Shown here in pieces: positions 10,841 through 22,689 of a stretch of DNA of 64,000 bases (the first letter of the stretch is position 1; every line of letters begins with the position of its first letter). The DNA is taken from positions 2,188,865 through 2,252,864 of the forward strand of contig OY718806.1 in assembly GCA_963070105.1 (NCBI GenBank). Reading direction: 5' to 3'. The stretch comes from Litomosoides sigmodontis (Eukaryota > Nematoda > Chromadorea > Rhabditida > Onchocercidae). The notes beneath the pieces were generated by a model that was given only the letters and a program-made list of their open reading frames with translations, had not been told where the DNA came from and made no database searches. The position numbers and the translations under genes were made by a program.

Positions 10841-13381
10841 TTGCAATTACAAAATTAAATGGCCAGTACGTTAGATGGTATTATGGCTTCTTGATGTATG
10901 AACTGAATTTCATTCCAAAATGAAATCTTACATTTAAAATCTTACTTTGAAATGCATATCATTACTTTTGAAATTTCCATATATTTAGCAGGTAAGAACT
11001 CACAAACATCTCCATTTCAGACTGCAATTAAGGGAGATTTTTTTCCTCATAATTGAATATACCACAATTTAGGATGTTATAAATCAGTAATTAATAACAT
11101 TCTATCTGTATTGATTACAATTTGTGATGCACTATCCACCACGCTGTTCTTATTTCTCTAATTATAAGATTTCCATGTGTATGAGAAATTTGTTCTTTCC
11201 ATTTGATAAGAAATAACCTAAAATACGCTTCCATAGCCATTCCTGATTTGTACTGCATGCGTGATACTCTCAGACGAATATTTCGAGTTAAAATTATATA
11301 CCATTAAAAAATTTTACATATAATTATGCTTCTTAATGGATTGATTGATTGTGCATTGCGCAAAATTATCATCACAAATATTATTAGGATTTTTCCTGAA
11401 AAACCAATGAATGGAGGAATCCGAACAATCTTCTAACAGTTTTGAACTATTCTAATATTTTTGCAAGACTGGAAGACCAATGAAAATTGTGCACATTTTT
11501 CTGTGAGATTATCACATCTAATCAAGGTGTACGAACGAACCGATCATGCATGATCAGTGTGGTAATTATAAGTGAGGGATGCATATATTCGATAAACTTC
11601 AAAACTGATGCGCTGGCATGTAACTTTCTCGCCTATCACATCGAAACTGAAATTGTAATAAGCAAAAAATGTAGATGAAGAGAAGGTGGAGGAAAATAAT
11701 AAGCGATTCCTTTCAAAGTGCACATTTCAGCAATCATTTTCCACAGCGCACCATTAGCACTGCCTTTTTTGATTGCAAACAACAAATTCCTTCCAACTGA
11801 GTCAACAGAATTAGCACATCCAGAAGTTCCTCAAAAAACTTTTCCTTTAATCATTAACCAAAAAAATGAAAAATTGTTGATGATGATCAGTTGGCTGCCT
11901 TATGTGTGTGTGTGTGTGGTAGGAGTGATGAGCACTTCATCAACCATCATCAAGACAAACAGCTGGTCATGCAATCTAAACTTTTTTGTGTTCCTCTCTC
12001 ACTTCATGCATTCATTAACTTTGCAACGGTGTTCGCAGACAACACATCACATCACCGTCATCGGCAACATACCCCAATAGCGTTCTTAGACCTCCTGGAA
12101 AATATGCTTCATTCTTTGGTTCATCTTAGTGAAGCTAACAGCTATCGAAATCAATGACTGTACGTATGCATGTGGGGCGTGTTAAGCAAACACAAGTGTT
12201 TAGTTAACAAAAACATACACCACCATTGCGAAATTTATTTGAAAACAGAAATTTCGAAAAAGCAGCACGCTCTCGCTTTTTGATCTCGGGGGAAACTGAT
12301 TCACGCTACTGAACGCTAAATTGAAAATCGTTTGCGATTATGTGATTTAAAAAAGAGGTGAAGGACCGGAACACATAGAGCGCTCAAATACTTGTTCTAA
12401 TTTACGGCAACTGTTGGCCGATCCCTCCCTTCGTCCATCCTCGGAAAACCTAACTAATCTGAGCAGACGTTGCGAATTTTGCGGATGCGGTATTTTCAGC
12501 ACTGATTTGTTTTTTTTACGTCGAATTTTTCGCTGCGTAACTGATTCTCCTCAGCTTACTTTCAGCTTTTTTTTTTCTTTCACTTTTAATTTGAATGAAT
12601 TGGAAATTGTTTGGATAGGTGTTATGCATTGAGAATTTTGGATGTTTGCGTATTTTCGTACTTGGCATAATTGTTTCTGTGGCATTTCTATTACTTTGTT
12701 TATTCGATTATTTTTGCATTTCAGGAATGCATGATCAATGAATGAAAGAAGTGAAAGCGTAAGTTTATTTGAACAAAATAGATAGGATATAGCAGAAACG
12801 ATAAGACAATAAGTGTCCAGGAATTATCGAACAGAATGACAAGATGTCCTGTACGTAAAATTGTCGAATTCACGTTTCATGTCACATAGATTAAATTATG
12901 AAGCATTTTATTCTAACCACTTATCTTTAAAAGAATCCAATTAGCAATAACATTGTTACATATATTATCAACTGCGATATATTCAGTAATAAGAAGTGAT
13001 ATAGTTTAGCAGCTTATCATAATGATATCACCCGCGGATGTAAATTTCATTTTCTCTGACAAGAATTCTGTGGTGTGAGGTGCTAAAATCAGCACACCAA
13101 TGATGTGCTGGAAAGAATTCGTGAGAAGAACTACAGTAGAAAAAGTGAAAAATTACAATTGAAAGTTTCCGTATTTTCTGAACACAGCAATATTTCATGG
13201 CATTTCATTTTGTTGAGCTGAGACGCTACTGAGTTATGGAAAAGTTGCAGCTTCTTAGGTGGGATGTAATAAACGAGATAAATGAATTTAATTAAAGTTC
13301 AACAAGAAAGATTGTCCCTATGATGGAAGAAAATTAACACCACAAGTGACGAGACGACGATTCCACAGTGAGAACAAAGAG

Positions 13382-16300
13382 ATGGACATTGGAAGCATCG
13401 ACAGGGTTAGCAAATTTACTCTTTCATTGTAGAAAAAAATTCCTCATCACCAGTTTTTCTTCTGTTATTTAGATATAGATGCGAATTGGAAATTTTTGCT
13501 TAGTGATTAATAATTGTAATTTAAATTCGCAATTTTTTTTTCTTTATTCACGTGGAGTTTTAAATGATAAAGTTTAACGCGAAAACACAATTTAGGAACT
13601 GGAAGATGGAGGAACAAAAATTGAATTAAGCAATGTTTTTGTCACTGCTTCACTTGATGGTCCACCACGGTATAAACCTAAAGTGAGAGATAGTAAATTG
13701 AGCGATGATGCTGCGGTTGATTCATTGCCGATTCTGAGAAAGACAAAAGAGATGTTGAATTCAAAGATCGCTGAAGGCGAAGCAAACGTCGCTTTCAGGT
13801 GCCTTTTTTCGGACATTTTTTGATGCCACACTAACTGCTTTCTTTAACCAGAATTCTGCTTTTTTATTTAATCTTTCTTAGGTTCGCTTCGCATCTTGAA
13901 AATTACTGTTTACGTCCAACAATAAGCTGTACGCATACCGTTCACTGTTTTATGTTTGATACACTTTGTTTCAGACATCCATGTGGAGTGATTTTGTCAC
14001 TATTTAGTTTTTGATTTTGCTTCATACTTTTAACTATCGACTAGCATAGCAAACTGCTAAAAAAAATAGATCGTATAATTTACCTGTTGTCTAGCCATGT
14101 TATGTTTCAGTAGTGGTGACAGTATACAGGCTGCTTCAGATGAAGATTTTAGTTTTGCTCGTGCAAGCGCGCTTGACTCAAGCATGTCTGCTACATCTTC
14201 GTGTAGCTTGTTTTTACAGGTGTGGATTGAAAATAACACAACTTTCTACGCCATCTTTTCAATCAGACGGAAATGTTTAGGCAATTTTTGAAGTTTCGTT
14301 TGTTCTATAATCATGTCAGATGGAGTTTATATAAGATGATAAAAAAGTCGTCCTTCTCTAAATTTTCCGAACATATCCAGTCGTTTTTTCTAAATTTTCG
14401 GAAATTCTATTCTAGATATTATTTCCATTTGTTCCTGCTGGTCTTGGCATGGTTTTTGCTGGATATGTTCTGGATATTGTACAACACTGGGATCTGTTTG
14501 TCGAGGTGCATTTCCAGTTGATTAATCTTTCTTGAACAGGATTTCTTTAACTTGAACTTCTTAGTGTCTTAATCGATATTTCATTACCTTTTATAGGTAC
14601 CTGAGACATTCATTTTGGTACCTTCATTACTTGGCTTAAAAGGAAATCTTGAGATGACGTTTGCATCCAGGTTATCAACACTGGTACGTTTACCTCTCAC
14701 TCCCTTTTTGAACATTTATTTACAAATGGAGATACGCATTAAAAAAAAAAAAAAAACATTCTGCTTTATTCCTCTTCTACATAGTCGATAATGCTTCCCA
14801 TTGTAGCTAAATTTGCCGTTAAGATTGAAACAGATCCATGATATGAGCAAATACATTCATTTGCATGATCTGGACTTGGTTTTCTAGATTGATAGTACTG
14901 TAAATGTAAGCGAAATATCTATTTAAAATAACTATGTTAGGCAAACATGGGGCGAATGAGCTCCAATCCGAAGAAGATCATTATTGCAAACGTGGCTCTC
15001 ATACAAGTGCAGGCAATTGTGGTAGCATTTCTCGCTTCTGGCTTTGCTGTTATTCTTGCATGGATACCGAAAGGGCAGGTGATTCTGTTAATTTTAGAAA
15101 ATGATCTCTCTGAGGACTGCTGGTATCACCGGACTCTGATCCTACGGAATGGAAGTAATGAGAGTAGTTGATTAAGCTGTCAGTAGTTCTCTTGTGTAAG
15201 TGCAAGGATTAATGGTGATGATTTTTGTAGTACGTATCTATCGAATATATTGCTGATCAATCGAGATAGATGAAAGACTGCAGTAGAGTTGTAACAGGTG
15301 CCTACATTCTTTCATAACAATCCAGGAAAGAACTGAAAAACTAAGATCATTTTTTTGTTACGAACTGACAGCTTAGTACTTTTTTGTTATTAAAAAATAG
15401 TGCAGAAGCATGTTTTGTTTTTTTCCTTCTTCAGTGGATGTATTTTTCCAGATTGATTGGTCTCACGCTGCACTGTTATGTGCAAGCAGTCTAACAACAG
15501 CGTCATTGACGTCCTTAGTGCTCAGTACAGTGGTGATATGTGTCGTTTTAATTTCACGAACCTTCGCAATAAATCCTGACAATATTGCAACACCAATTGC
15601 TGCCTCATTGGGTGATCTTACTACCTTAGGAGCTCTGTCATTACTAGGTAATCATATAATTTTAATTAAAAAACATTAAATTGTGTTTTTCATGACATGA
15701 ATGGACTTACGTGCTTTTTGATGTCACTGTTGAAGGAATGCGTTTTATTATACAATTGTATCTGAGTTAATTCTTGCTAGCATGTACATGTGATGGATGG
15801 TCGTGAAATTGTTTCTTACCTTTGGTCTAGTGCTACTTAAAATCGATAGTTTTACGTAGTCATGGGGTAGCAGAGACTCCTCATATGTTTGTTCAGAACT
15901 TTAAAAGAAGGAAGCGAATAGAGCAGTTATTGCGTTGAATAAATGACCCTTAACCTTTGAGTTATTAACGATATTTTGTTTATCTAAAACCAGGAAGGGA
16001 AGAAACATTTTGTACTAGAAGATTTTCACAATCATATTTGTGAGGGAAACAAGGCGAACAACGATAGGCGTGGAAGAAAATGATGAGAATTGGAAAAACA
16101 AAAGTGACTTAATGAATAAGGCTCTTCATCTTTTTTGTACCGCTTTTTTACTGCGCTGCATGGTCAAATCAATATAATCACGTTGTTCTTGTGACTTAAA
16201 AATTCGTATGATTTTTATGTCCACGTATATGCTTTTACTTGGCATTTTTAATTCATCGCAAGTCTGTTTATCATAATTTTTATACAGTGAGATGTTGCAG

Positions 16301-17580
16301 GATCGATATTTCTTAACGCACATCTCAACGAAACGTGGCTTAATGTTGGTATGATTATAACATTCATAATGGTAACACCATTCTGGACCTATCTGGCACG
16401 AAAGGATGAGGGTACAGCTGATGTATTAGAGAATGGTTGGTCACCCATTATATTCAGCATGTTGATAAGTAGTGCCGGTGGTTTTATGCTGGAGAGCACT
16501 ATCAAACGGTTTCCAATAATTGCGATCTTCCAACCTGTTATAAATGGTAAGCTGTAATACTAAATTTAAATGAAACTTTTGTTTGAGACTGTTGTTAACT
16601 CACTTTCTTTTCCCTCTGTAGCTAATGTACGCAATAAAAGTACCTTCTTCTATCTAACTTTAATAGTATAATCGACCATTTTATTCATAGAAGGCTGTAC
16701 TCAGAAGATTTTTTCTTTTGCAGGAGTTGGTGGTAATCTTGCAGCTATTCAAGCTAGTCGTCTTGCTACTTTTTATCATCAGCATTGTTCATTTGGAACA
16801 TTAAGAGAGACTTTATCAAGTCATTTAAGTTTTAAACGAGCATTCCTTTCTGATCGTAAGTCCTTTTGTCGATTTTGCTTTTTTTTTTAAATGATATATT
16901 TTCAGCTATTGAAAGGTTTGCCAATTTTAATGCATGTTGGAAGTCTTTACTGCCTCTTCGGTTATCTTATATATTCCCAAGCAAAAATGGAAATATTTTT
17001 AGATGTAGATGCGCATTCAGCTCGTGTGCTGTTGTTATTTGTAGTTCCTTGCCATATATTCTTCAATTGGATCATGCAGATTTTACACAAAGGAAACAAT
17101 CTGCCATCTGGACTACTTTTTACTAGTATATATATTTGTGCAGCGTTAGTGCAGGTTCCTGTTTTTCTGAATAAATGAAGTCTGCTTTGTGAGCATTTAT
17201 TTCGTCTTCGTTAGTTAATGGGGCGAACTCATGTCTACTATTTTATTCCAATTATTTATTCACCAAAATACTTGTGGGAAAGTTTATTCAAGGCAGAATT
17301 TATTATAACTGTTTAGGGTTGCTTACTTCCACTGGGTCTTTGAACGAATAATTGAAGAAAAAATTTTATGCTAAAGAAAATTAGAAATTTAAAATGAATA
17401 ATGAGTTTTCAGCTTCTCTTACTCCTTTATGTGTGCCAGTTACTCGTTGCCTTTTTATGGTCAATAGAGGTGGATCCTGATTGTGCTGCAATACCATATT
17501 TAACAGCCCTTGGTGATTTGTTTGGTACACTTTTACTTTTTTTAATATTTTCTTCTCTTTCTTGGTTAAAAAAAAGTTGA
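13382..17580 (+). CDS. SLC41/MgtE-type magnesium transporter
   Basis: Eleven exons (13382-13405, 13596-13798, 14111-14219, 14416-14505, 14597-14683, 14941-15078, 15452-15647, 16301-16546, 16724-16855, 16916-17154, 17413-17580) give about 543 residues, normal for SLC41. A hydrophilic N-terminus leads into the first MgtE-like half: [60 protein letters not shown]. The second half repeats it: [71 protein letters not shown]. The acidic and Gly/Pro motifs that line the Mg2+ path in this family are present in both halves. It should be a multi-pass plasma membrane Mg2+ carrier. The exon 10 start is uncertain: TTTTCAG at 16905 looks best but breaks the phase, while AAAG at 16915 keeps it. The start codon lies 13 bases after TTCCACAG. 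Confidence 0.9.
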
Positions 17581-19300
17581 AATTTCCGGTGATAAGATAA
17601 TGGTAATTGCATTTCAAAAATCTCATCGTCAGTGATTTCCTTTGGCTGAAAATGTCGGTTTAAATTTTTGCATTTATTGTTGTAAATTGAATGTAAATTA
17701 AATTTTGGAAATTTGCTCGCTCTTTATTATTGCTTGTTCTCTTGCATATCGTGTATTTTGGGACTTCGCTATGCTAGAATTAACTAAATTTTGTGAAATG
17801 TTCGTACATGTGTATAACTATACTTTTTGTGTTTTCAAGAAGTTAATCGAAAAGGATTAGTTCAATCACTTACACACACTTGTTTAGTTGAGCTACTTTT
17901 TCCTAGACAGTGATGTTACTTTTTTCCTGTCGATTTTTTGACCGATAAATTGATTTATTAATGCTTGTGCCCGATTGGTGCGTCATTTTGTTAACTGCCT
18001 CACTTTTTGTATCTCAGTGATAAAAAAGCCTTGCCTGTGGTTATTGTTTCTCGGTTACGTACTGAATGTTAAAAATTAATGATTGCAAAAATTTGAGACA
18101 CTTGCATTTTTTATTATTTTATTGGAAATTTTTTGAATATCAATGAAGTGTTGAATTTTAACATCTTCCTTCTCCCAATTTATTCAAATTTCGGCGGTGA
18201 GATGTCAAGGATTTTAATTGATAAGTGCTCAACGGACATAATACTGTGCCATGCGGAACTAGATAGTGTCTTAGTGCTAGATGCGTATGACTGTCCTACT
18301 GTTGCAAGCGAGAACACTCCAATTGAATTGAGCTGTTGAAAGTGAGATTTTTTCTTCCTTTAAGTACCAATTATTAGATTGCTGTCATGAACTAAAAATT
18401 CTCCCTTCAGTGTAATGCTAGCATAGGCTGTTTTTGCTTTGCGTGCTAAAGTGTTTGAGATGGCTTAGTGTCAGTGGCCCGTTGAAATATAAACATATCT
18501 GCCTTTTTTTTTCTGGTGTTATATGCTGCTGTTGTGGCCTCAAACACACTTGATACAATTATATATGTGATAAGGAGGAGTGGTACAGTCAGATGCTGCA
18601 AGTCTGATGATACTATGAGATACTAATGATTTAGGCATCTAACAGCTGCAACTTGAAATTTCAAAAATATGCTGGAAAAAAAAATTAATAAACGAGAGGT
18701 TAAATTATTTACACTGTTTACTAATGCTTCATACTTCTAGGTAATTACTTCCATTAATGTTTTATCTTTTATCTTTATTCTATGATGAAATTAAGCTCCA
18801 TTGAATTCATCACGAAGTTTTAGAATCAAATTGTGAACTTTATAATGGCCTTTTCTTACCTTTTTTTTTGTTCTTACTAGGTTAGATATTCGTTTCACTT
18901 ATTATATTAAACCTATTTATGAGTATTTATCTGTTCACCCTGTTTTCCTCTCCTTCAACAGTGTATTTCACTTCCCTAACGATAACAAAGAAGTCAGTTT
19001 AATCTAGAGATGAAGTTAAAATTCTTCAATTTTTTTTAAATTTTAAAATGAAATAAAATTACGACTTAGCATCATGAATTAATTGTTTTCTTTGAATTTT
19101 GTAGTGATTTTCCAGAGCATATGCAAAAGTACGGACAGTTTCGTTCACATTTTTCGATTGGATTTTGTTAGTTGATGTTATGCGATTAGCATATAATCGG
19201 TGAAACACTGTAATTAATAAATATTGTTCTTTTTCGGATTATCATTGGTGGATTCTACCTAAATTATTTGAATATTTCAGAAGTGTAGTTCTGTTTCGAA
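17581..19300. other. Intergenic region
   Basis: 3' flank of the magnesium transporter and 5' flank of the acetyltransferase gene. One open stretch at 18202-18339 (45 residues, less AT-biased than its surroundings) is noted in the findings. Acceptor-like ATATTTCAG ends at 19280, 20 bases before the next ATG. Confidence 0.55.
19273..19280 (+). promoter_or_regulatory. Probable spliced-leader acceptor ATATTTCAG
   Basis: TTTCAG 20 bases before the start codon with no fitting upstream exon; consistent with SL trans-splicing. Confidence 0.45.
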
Positions 19301-22124
19301 ATGGGTGCTTCACGAATGTTGTTTGATCGTGTTAGACTGTTTCATGTCTCATTAACTCGTTGTTGCTCTTCAACTCGACAACAGTTCATTGCTTCATTGA
19401 CGAAAGAACTTAACACCATTCGAGTTAGTCCATTTTTTATTTCCATTACCTTGTTATCGTCCTATAATTGTTGTCATTTTAAACGTAAATGATTGATAAA
19501 TTAAGTGATATCACTAAACAGTAATAGTAATTTGCAGGGTGCTGGTACTTACAAGAATGAACGAGTTATCATTGGACGACAAGGAGTGGAAATCAAAATC
19601 AGGAATTATGATATGCCGATGTTAAATTTTTGTGCTAATAATTATCTTGGTAAATTACTTCTTTTTTGTTGAGTGATGGCTGAATATCCATAAAGGAAAT
19701 AGATGTATGGAAGTGTTCTTTAGTTAAATATGTTGTTGCTGAATGGGCTAGCTTTTTTCGAGATATACTTTCCCCAAAATTCATAACATTCCCTTTTCTG
19801 GTGTTTTGAAATCAAATTTTTAAGGATTAAGTAGTCATCCAGAAGTGATCAAAGCTGGACAGCAAGCAGTAGATACTCACGGTGCTGGTATGAGTTCTGT
19901 GAGATTCATTTGTGGAACACAAGATATACACCGAACTTTAGAACAGAAGCTTGCCGAATTTCATGGGCGTGAGGATGCCATCCTATATGCAGCCTGTTTT
20001 GATGCTAATGGAGGATTATTTGAAGTGCTTACAAGTAAGGACTGAAAAAAATTAGTAAATTTATTAAGTTTTAAGCATTTTAAACGAATTAATTAATATT
20101 AGAAAATGAGCGTTTCATCATCGTTATTATTTGTTTTTCCATTACGAAATCACTTAGAGTTAACTCAGCACTATAGTTACCTTCTTTTATCTTTAATTAG
20201 GAATCTTTCAGTGGATATAAACTTGCAACATTTCACCTTTAACTGGATTTCTTTAGATGTAGTAGTCCGATCATTAGATGTGGCGAACTGATAAGCAAGT
20301 TTGATAAATTAATCAACTATTTCATTACTTTATTCCTCTTAATTGCAGTCTTTTTATAATCAGTGGGAATTTTTAGACGATCAGGATGCAGTTATTTCCG
20401 ATGAACTCAATCATGCTTCCATTATTGATGGTATTCGATTATGTAAAGCGGAACGTTTTCGTTACAAACACGTCGATTTGAATGATCTGGAAAGAATTCT
20501 GAAAGAAACTCAAAGTAAATGAACTTTTTATGCTAGCAAATCTGATCTCTGCTGTTTTGTTTTATTATTCAGAGGCGGAACTCACAATTTCAAATTTGAA
20601 AACTGTTGATTTGAAAAAGCGCTGAAGTTTCGTTTTTTATATTATCTCTTTTGAAGGTTCAAACTTCAATTTTGTTTTTTGCTTAAATCTCAGTGGCGAA
20701 TTTTGAAGGTAAAAGACGACGAGTAATCGCTACCGATGGAGTTTTCAGTATGGATGGTGATGTAGCTCCACTGAAAGATATATGTGATCTTGCAGATCGA
20801 TATAATGCACTTGTTTTCGTTGACGATTGCCATGCCACTGGTAGGTTAATAATTGTCTCTCTTATTTACAAAAATTAAATTGGCAACAAATTCAGAAAAT
20901 AAATTTGGGAACAGATGCTAATTATTCTTTCCTTATCTAACATTGGTGAAGTTTCAGGCTTTTTTGGACCAACCGGTCGTGGCACGGAAGAACATCTTGG
21001 TATTCAAGGTCGTATTGATATAATCAATTCAACGCTGGGAAAAGCGTTAGGTGGTACTATGGGTGGCTACACGACAGGACCTAAGCCATTTATTGACCTT
21101 TTAAGGCAACGCTCGCGACCTTATTTGTTCTCGAATTCATTGGCTCCATCTGTCGTTGGCTCTTCGATTAAGGTATTCAGATTATAGCTGTAGTATTTTA
21201 CATTTCAAAACCATTTTTGGACGTGCAGATGAATCCTGCGCTATCATAATTGTGCGAGGATCGGCTCGACTTGGCCGAATTGTATTGCTGTTTTGAATTG
21301 TTAGCATGTTGAAGTGTTGTCACCGTCAATAGAAAGAACTGAAGAAGGATCTTGACAGTTCGGAAATGTTATATATAAGCAGTCTAATTGAAACTAGATT
21401 TTATCATTGTTTAGGTCCTTGATTTATTGACCAGTTCGTCAGAATTTACAAGTTCCTTGAAATCCAATATATCTCATTTCCGTAGATCGCTTATTGATGC
21501 TGGTTTCAATGTTATGGGCAATTTAGATCACCCGATCTGCCCAGTTTTTCTGGGTGATGCCAGGTAATTGCATATTTTTTATTGTGGCTTATTATGTGAA
21601 CTGTTACTAGTGTTCCCATCATTCTTTGTTCCTATTTATGCGTTAAAAAAAGTGGAAGCCCAATTCTTAAATTGACAATTTACGAACAGGTTAGCCTCAA
21701 CATTTGCGGATGAAATGCTTAAAGAAGGCATATATGTGATTGGATTTAGCTACCCTGTAGTACCTGAAGGCAAGGCAAGAATTCGTGTACAGGTAGGTAC
21801 CTTTTTAAAATTTTTAAAATACCAGAAAAGCATAAAGCTGTCGTTTTATTTTCACTTTCTTCGATTAACCGCTCGTTAAGTACTGCTTTCTTCTGGTCGA
21901 AACATTGTATGGTTTAAGCTGATTGACCTGCGAAGGTTATTACAATTTTTGACCAGTTCATAGTTTCATATGCTTGGTTGCAAATTAAAGTTTAGATCCT
22001 AAGCCTTCTTTTGTTTTGCTTTAAAAGGAATAAAATATAGATTTCCGCGGCTCATACAAAACAACAAATCGATCAGTGCATCCGCGCATTTAAGGCAGTC
22101 GGAAAGAAACTCGGTGTCATTTGA
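19301..22124 (+). CDS. Glycine C-acetyltransferase (2-amino-3-ketobutyrate CoA ligase), mitochondrial
   Basis: Nine exons (19301-19423, 19538-19649, 19825-20034, 20377-20514, 20694-20840, 20958-21172, 21415-21563, 21690-21792, 22041-22124) give 426 residues. The PLP enzyme condenses glycine with acetyl-CoA, or in the catabolic direction cleaves 2-amino-3-ketobutyrate made from threonine. The first 30 residues are Arg/Ser-rich without acids, as in a mitochondrial presequence. Fold-type I motifs are complete: [55 protein letters not shown] (Asp238 for the pyridine nitrogen, His241) and [13 protein letters not shown] with Lys272 as the Schiff-base lysine. The exon 4 acceptor was set at TTTTTAG (20376), not the stronger TTGCAG upstream, because it restores the conserved DAVISDELN segment. 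The gene converges on proline dehydrogenase. Confidence 0.95.
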
Positions 22125-22689
22125 ATGAACCCGTCAAACAATACCGTTCTTCTCCACTACCCTTTTATTTGGCATTACGCTCGACTTCATTCTTCAACTT
22201 TCATTTGTTATGTTTCAAAATTTTGTTATATTTCAAACAGTGTGGCTCCGTTTACAGTTCATTAGTAAATACATCAGTTTCTACATGAAGTAAAAAAACT
22301 CATATTCAACTTCTGAAAATTTGTGGCTGAAATTATACATCACTATTGAAAAATATTGTGACCTGAAGGAATCGTACGCATACAAATTGCAATTCATTTG
22401 TTTTAGGTCTACATAGCCTGATGCTCTAAGTAAAATGCTTCTTATTCATAATTTTTGAATAACTAGAGCTGACGGAGGGAACATTAATCAGCAGATAAAA
22501 CATAATGTAATTACGTTCGTTTTCCAAACTGCAGGCATTTACATATTTTATTTACTAACAAATATGATATAAGCATAATTAAATAACGGAGCAGGTATGT
22601 CAGGAATCAGATACCAAAGCATAGAAAGATTGCATATGATTGCAGATCTTTGTCGTAATTATTTTAACTCAAAAATTAGCACAGTCTGA
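22125..22689. other. Spacer between two convergent genes
   Basis: Holds both 3' UTRs. On the minus strand AATAAA (22547-22552) lies about 140 bases after the proline dehydrogenase stop. No clear signal for the acetyltransferase was found. Nothing coding seen. Confidence 0.6.
22547..22552 (-). terminator. Polyadenylation signal AATAAA of proline dehydrogenase
   Basis: TTTATT on the plus strand, about 140 bases beyond the stop codon in the minus direction. Confidence 0.45.

Larger units (their letters stand above)
9266..13381. other. Long intergenic region
   Basis: About 4.1 kb with no supported gene. It starts with the 3' UTR of the coiled-coil gene (AATAAA near 9945) and an AT run at 9681-9698. 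A direct duplication lies near 10645-10832, a short GT run at 11903-11918, and a less AT-rich patch at 12280-12500 that could be a promoter or noncoding first exon of the magnesium transporter. Open stretches of 60-120 codons here lack splice partners and look like chance. Confidence 0.55.

Noticed and set aside
11718..12157. Overlapping 88- and 120-codon frames upstream of the magnesium transporter
   Set aside because: They run over a GT repeat, overlap in different frames and have no homology or splice context.
20106..20291. 61-codon plus frame inside the acetyltransferase gene
   Set aside because: Lies in an intron; adding it disrupts the conserved [11 protein letters not shown] to DAVISDELN join.
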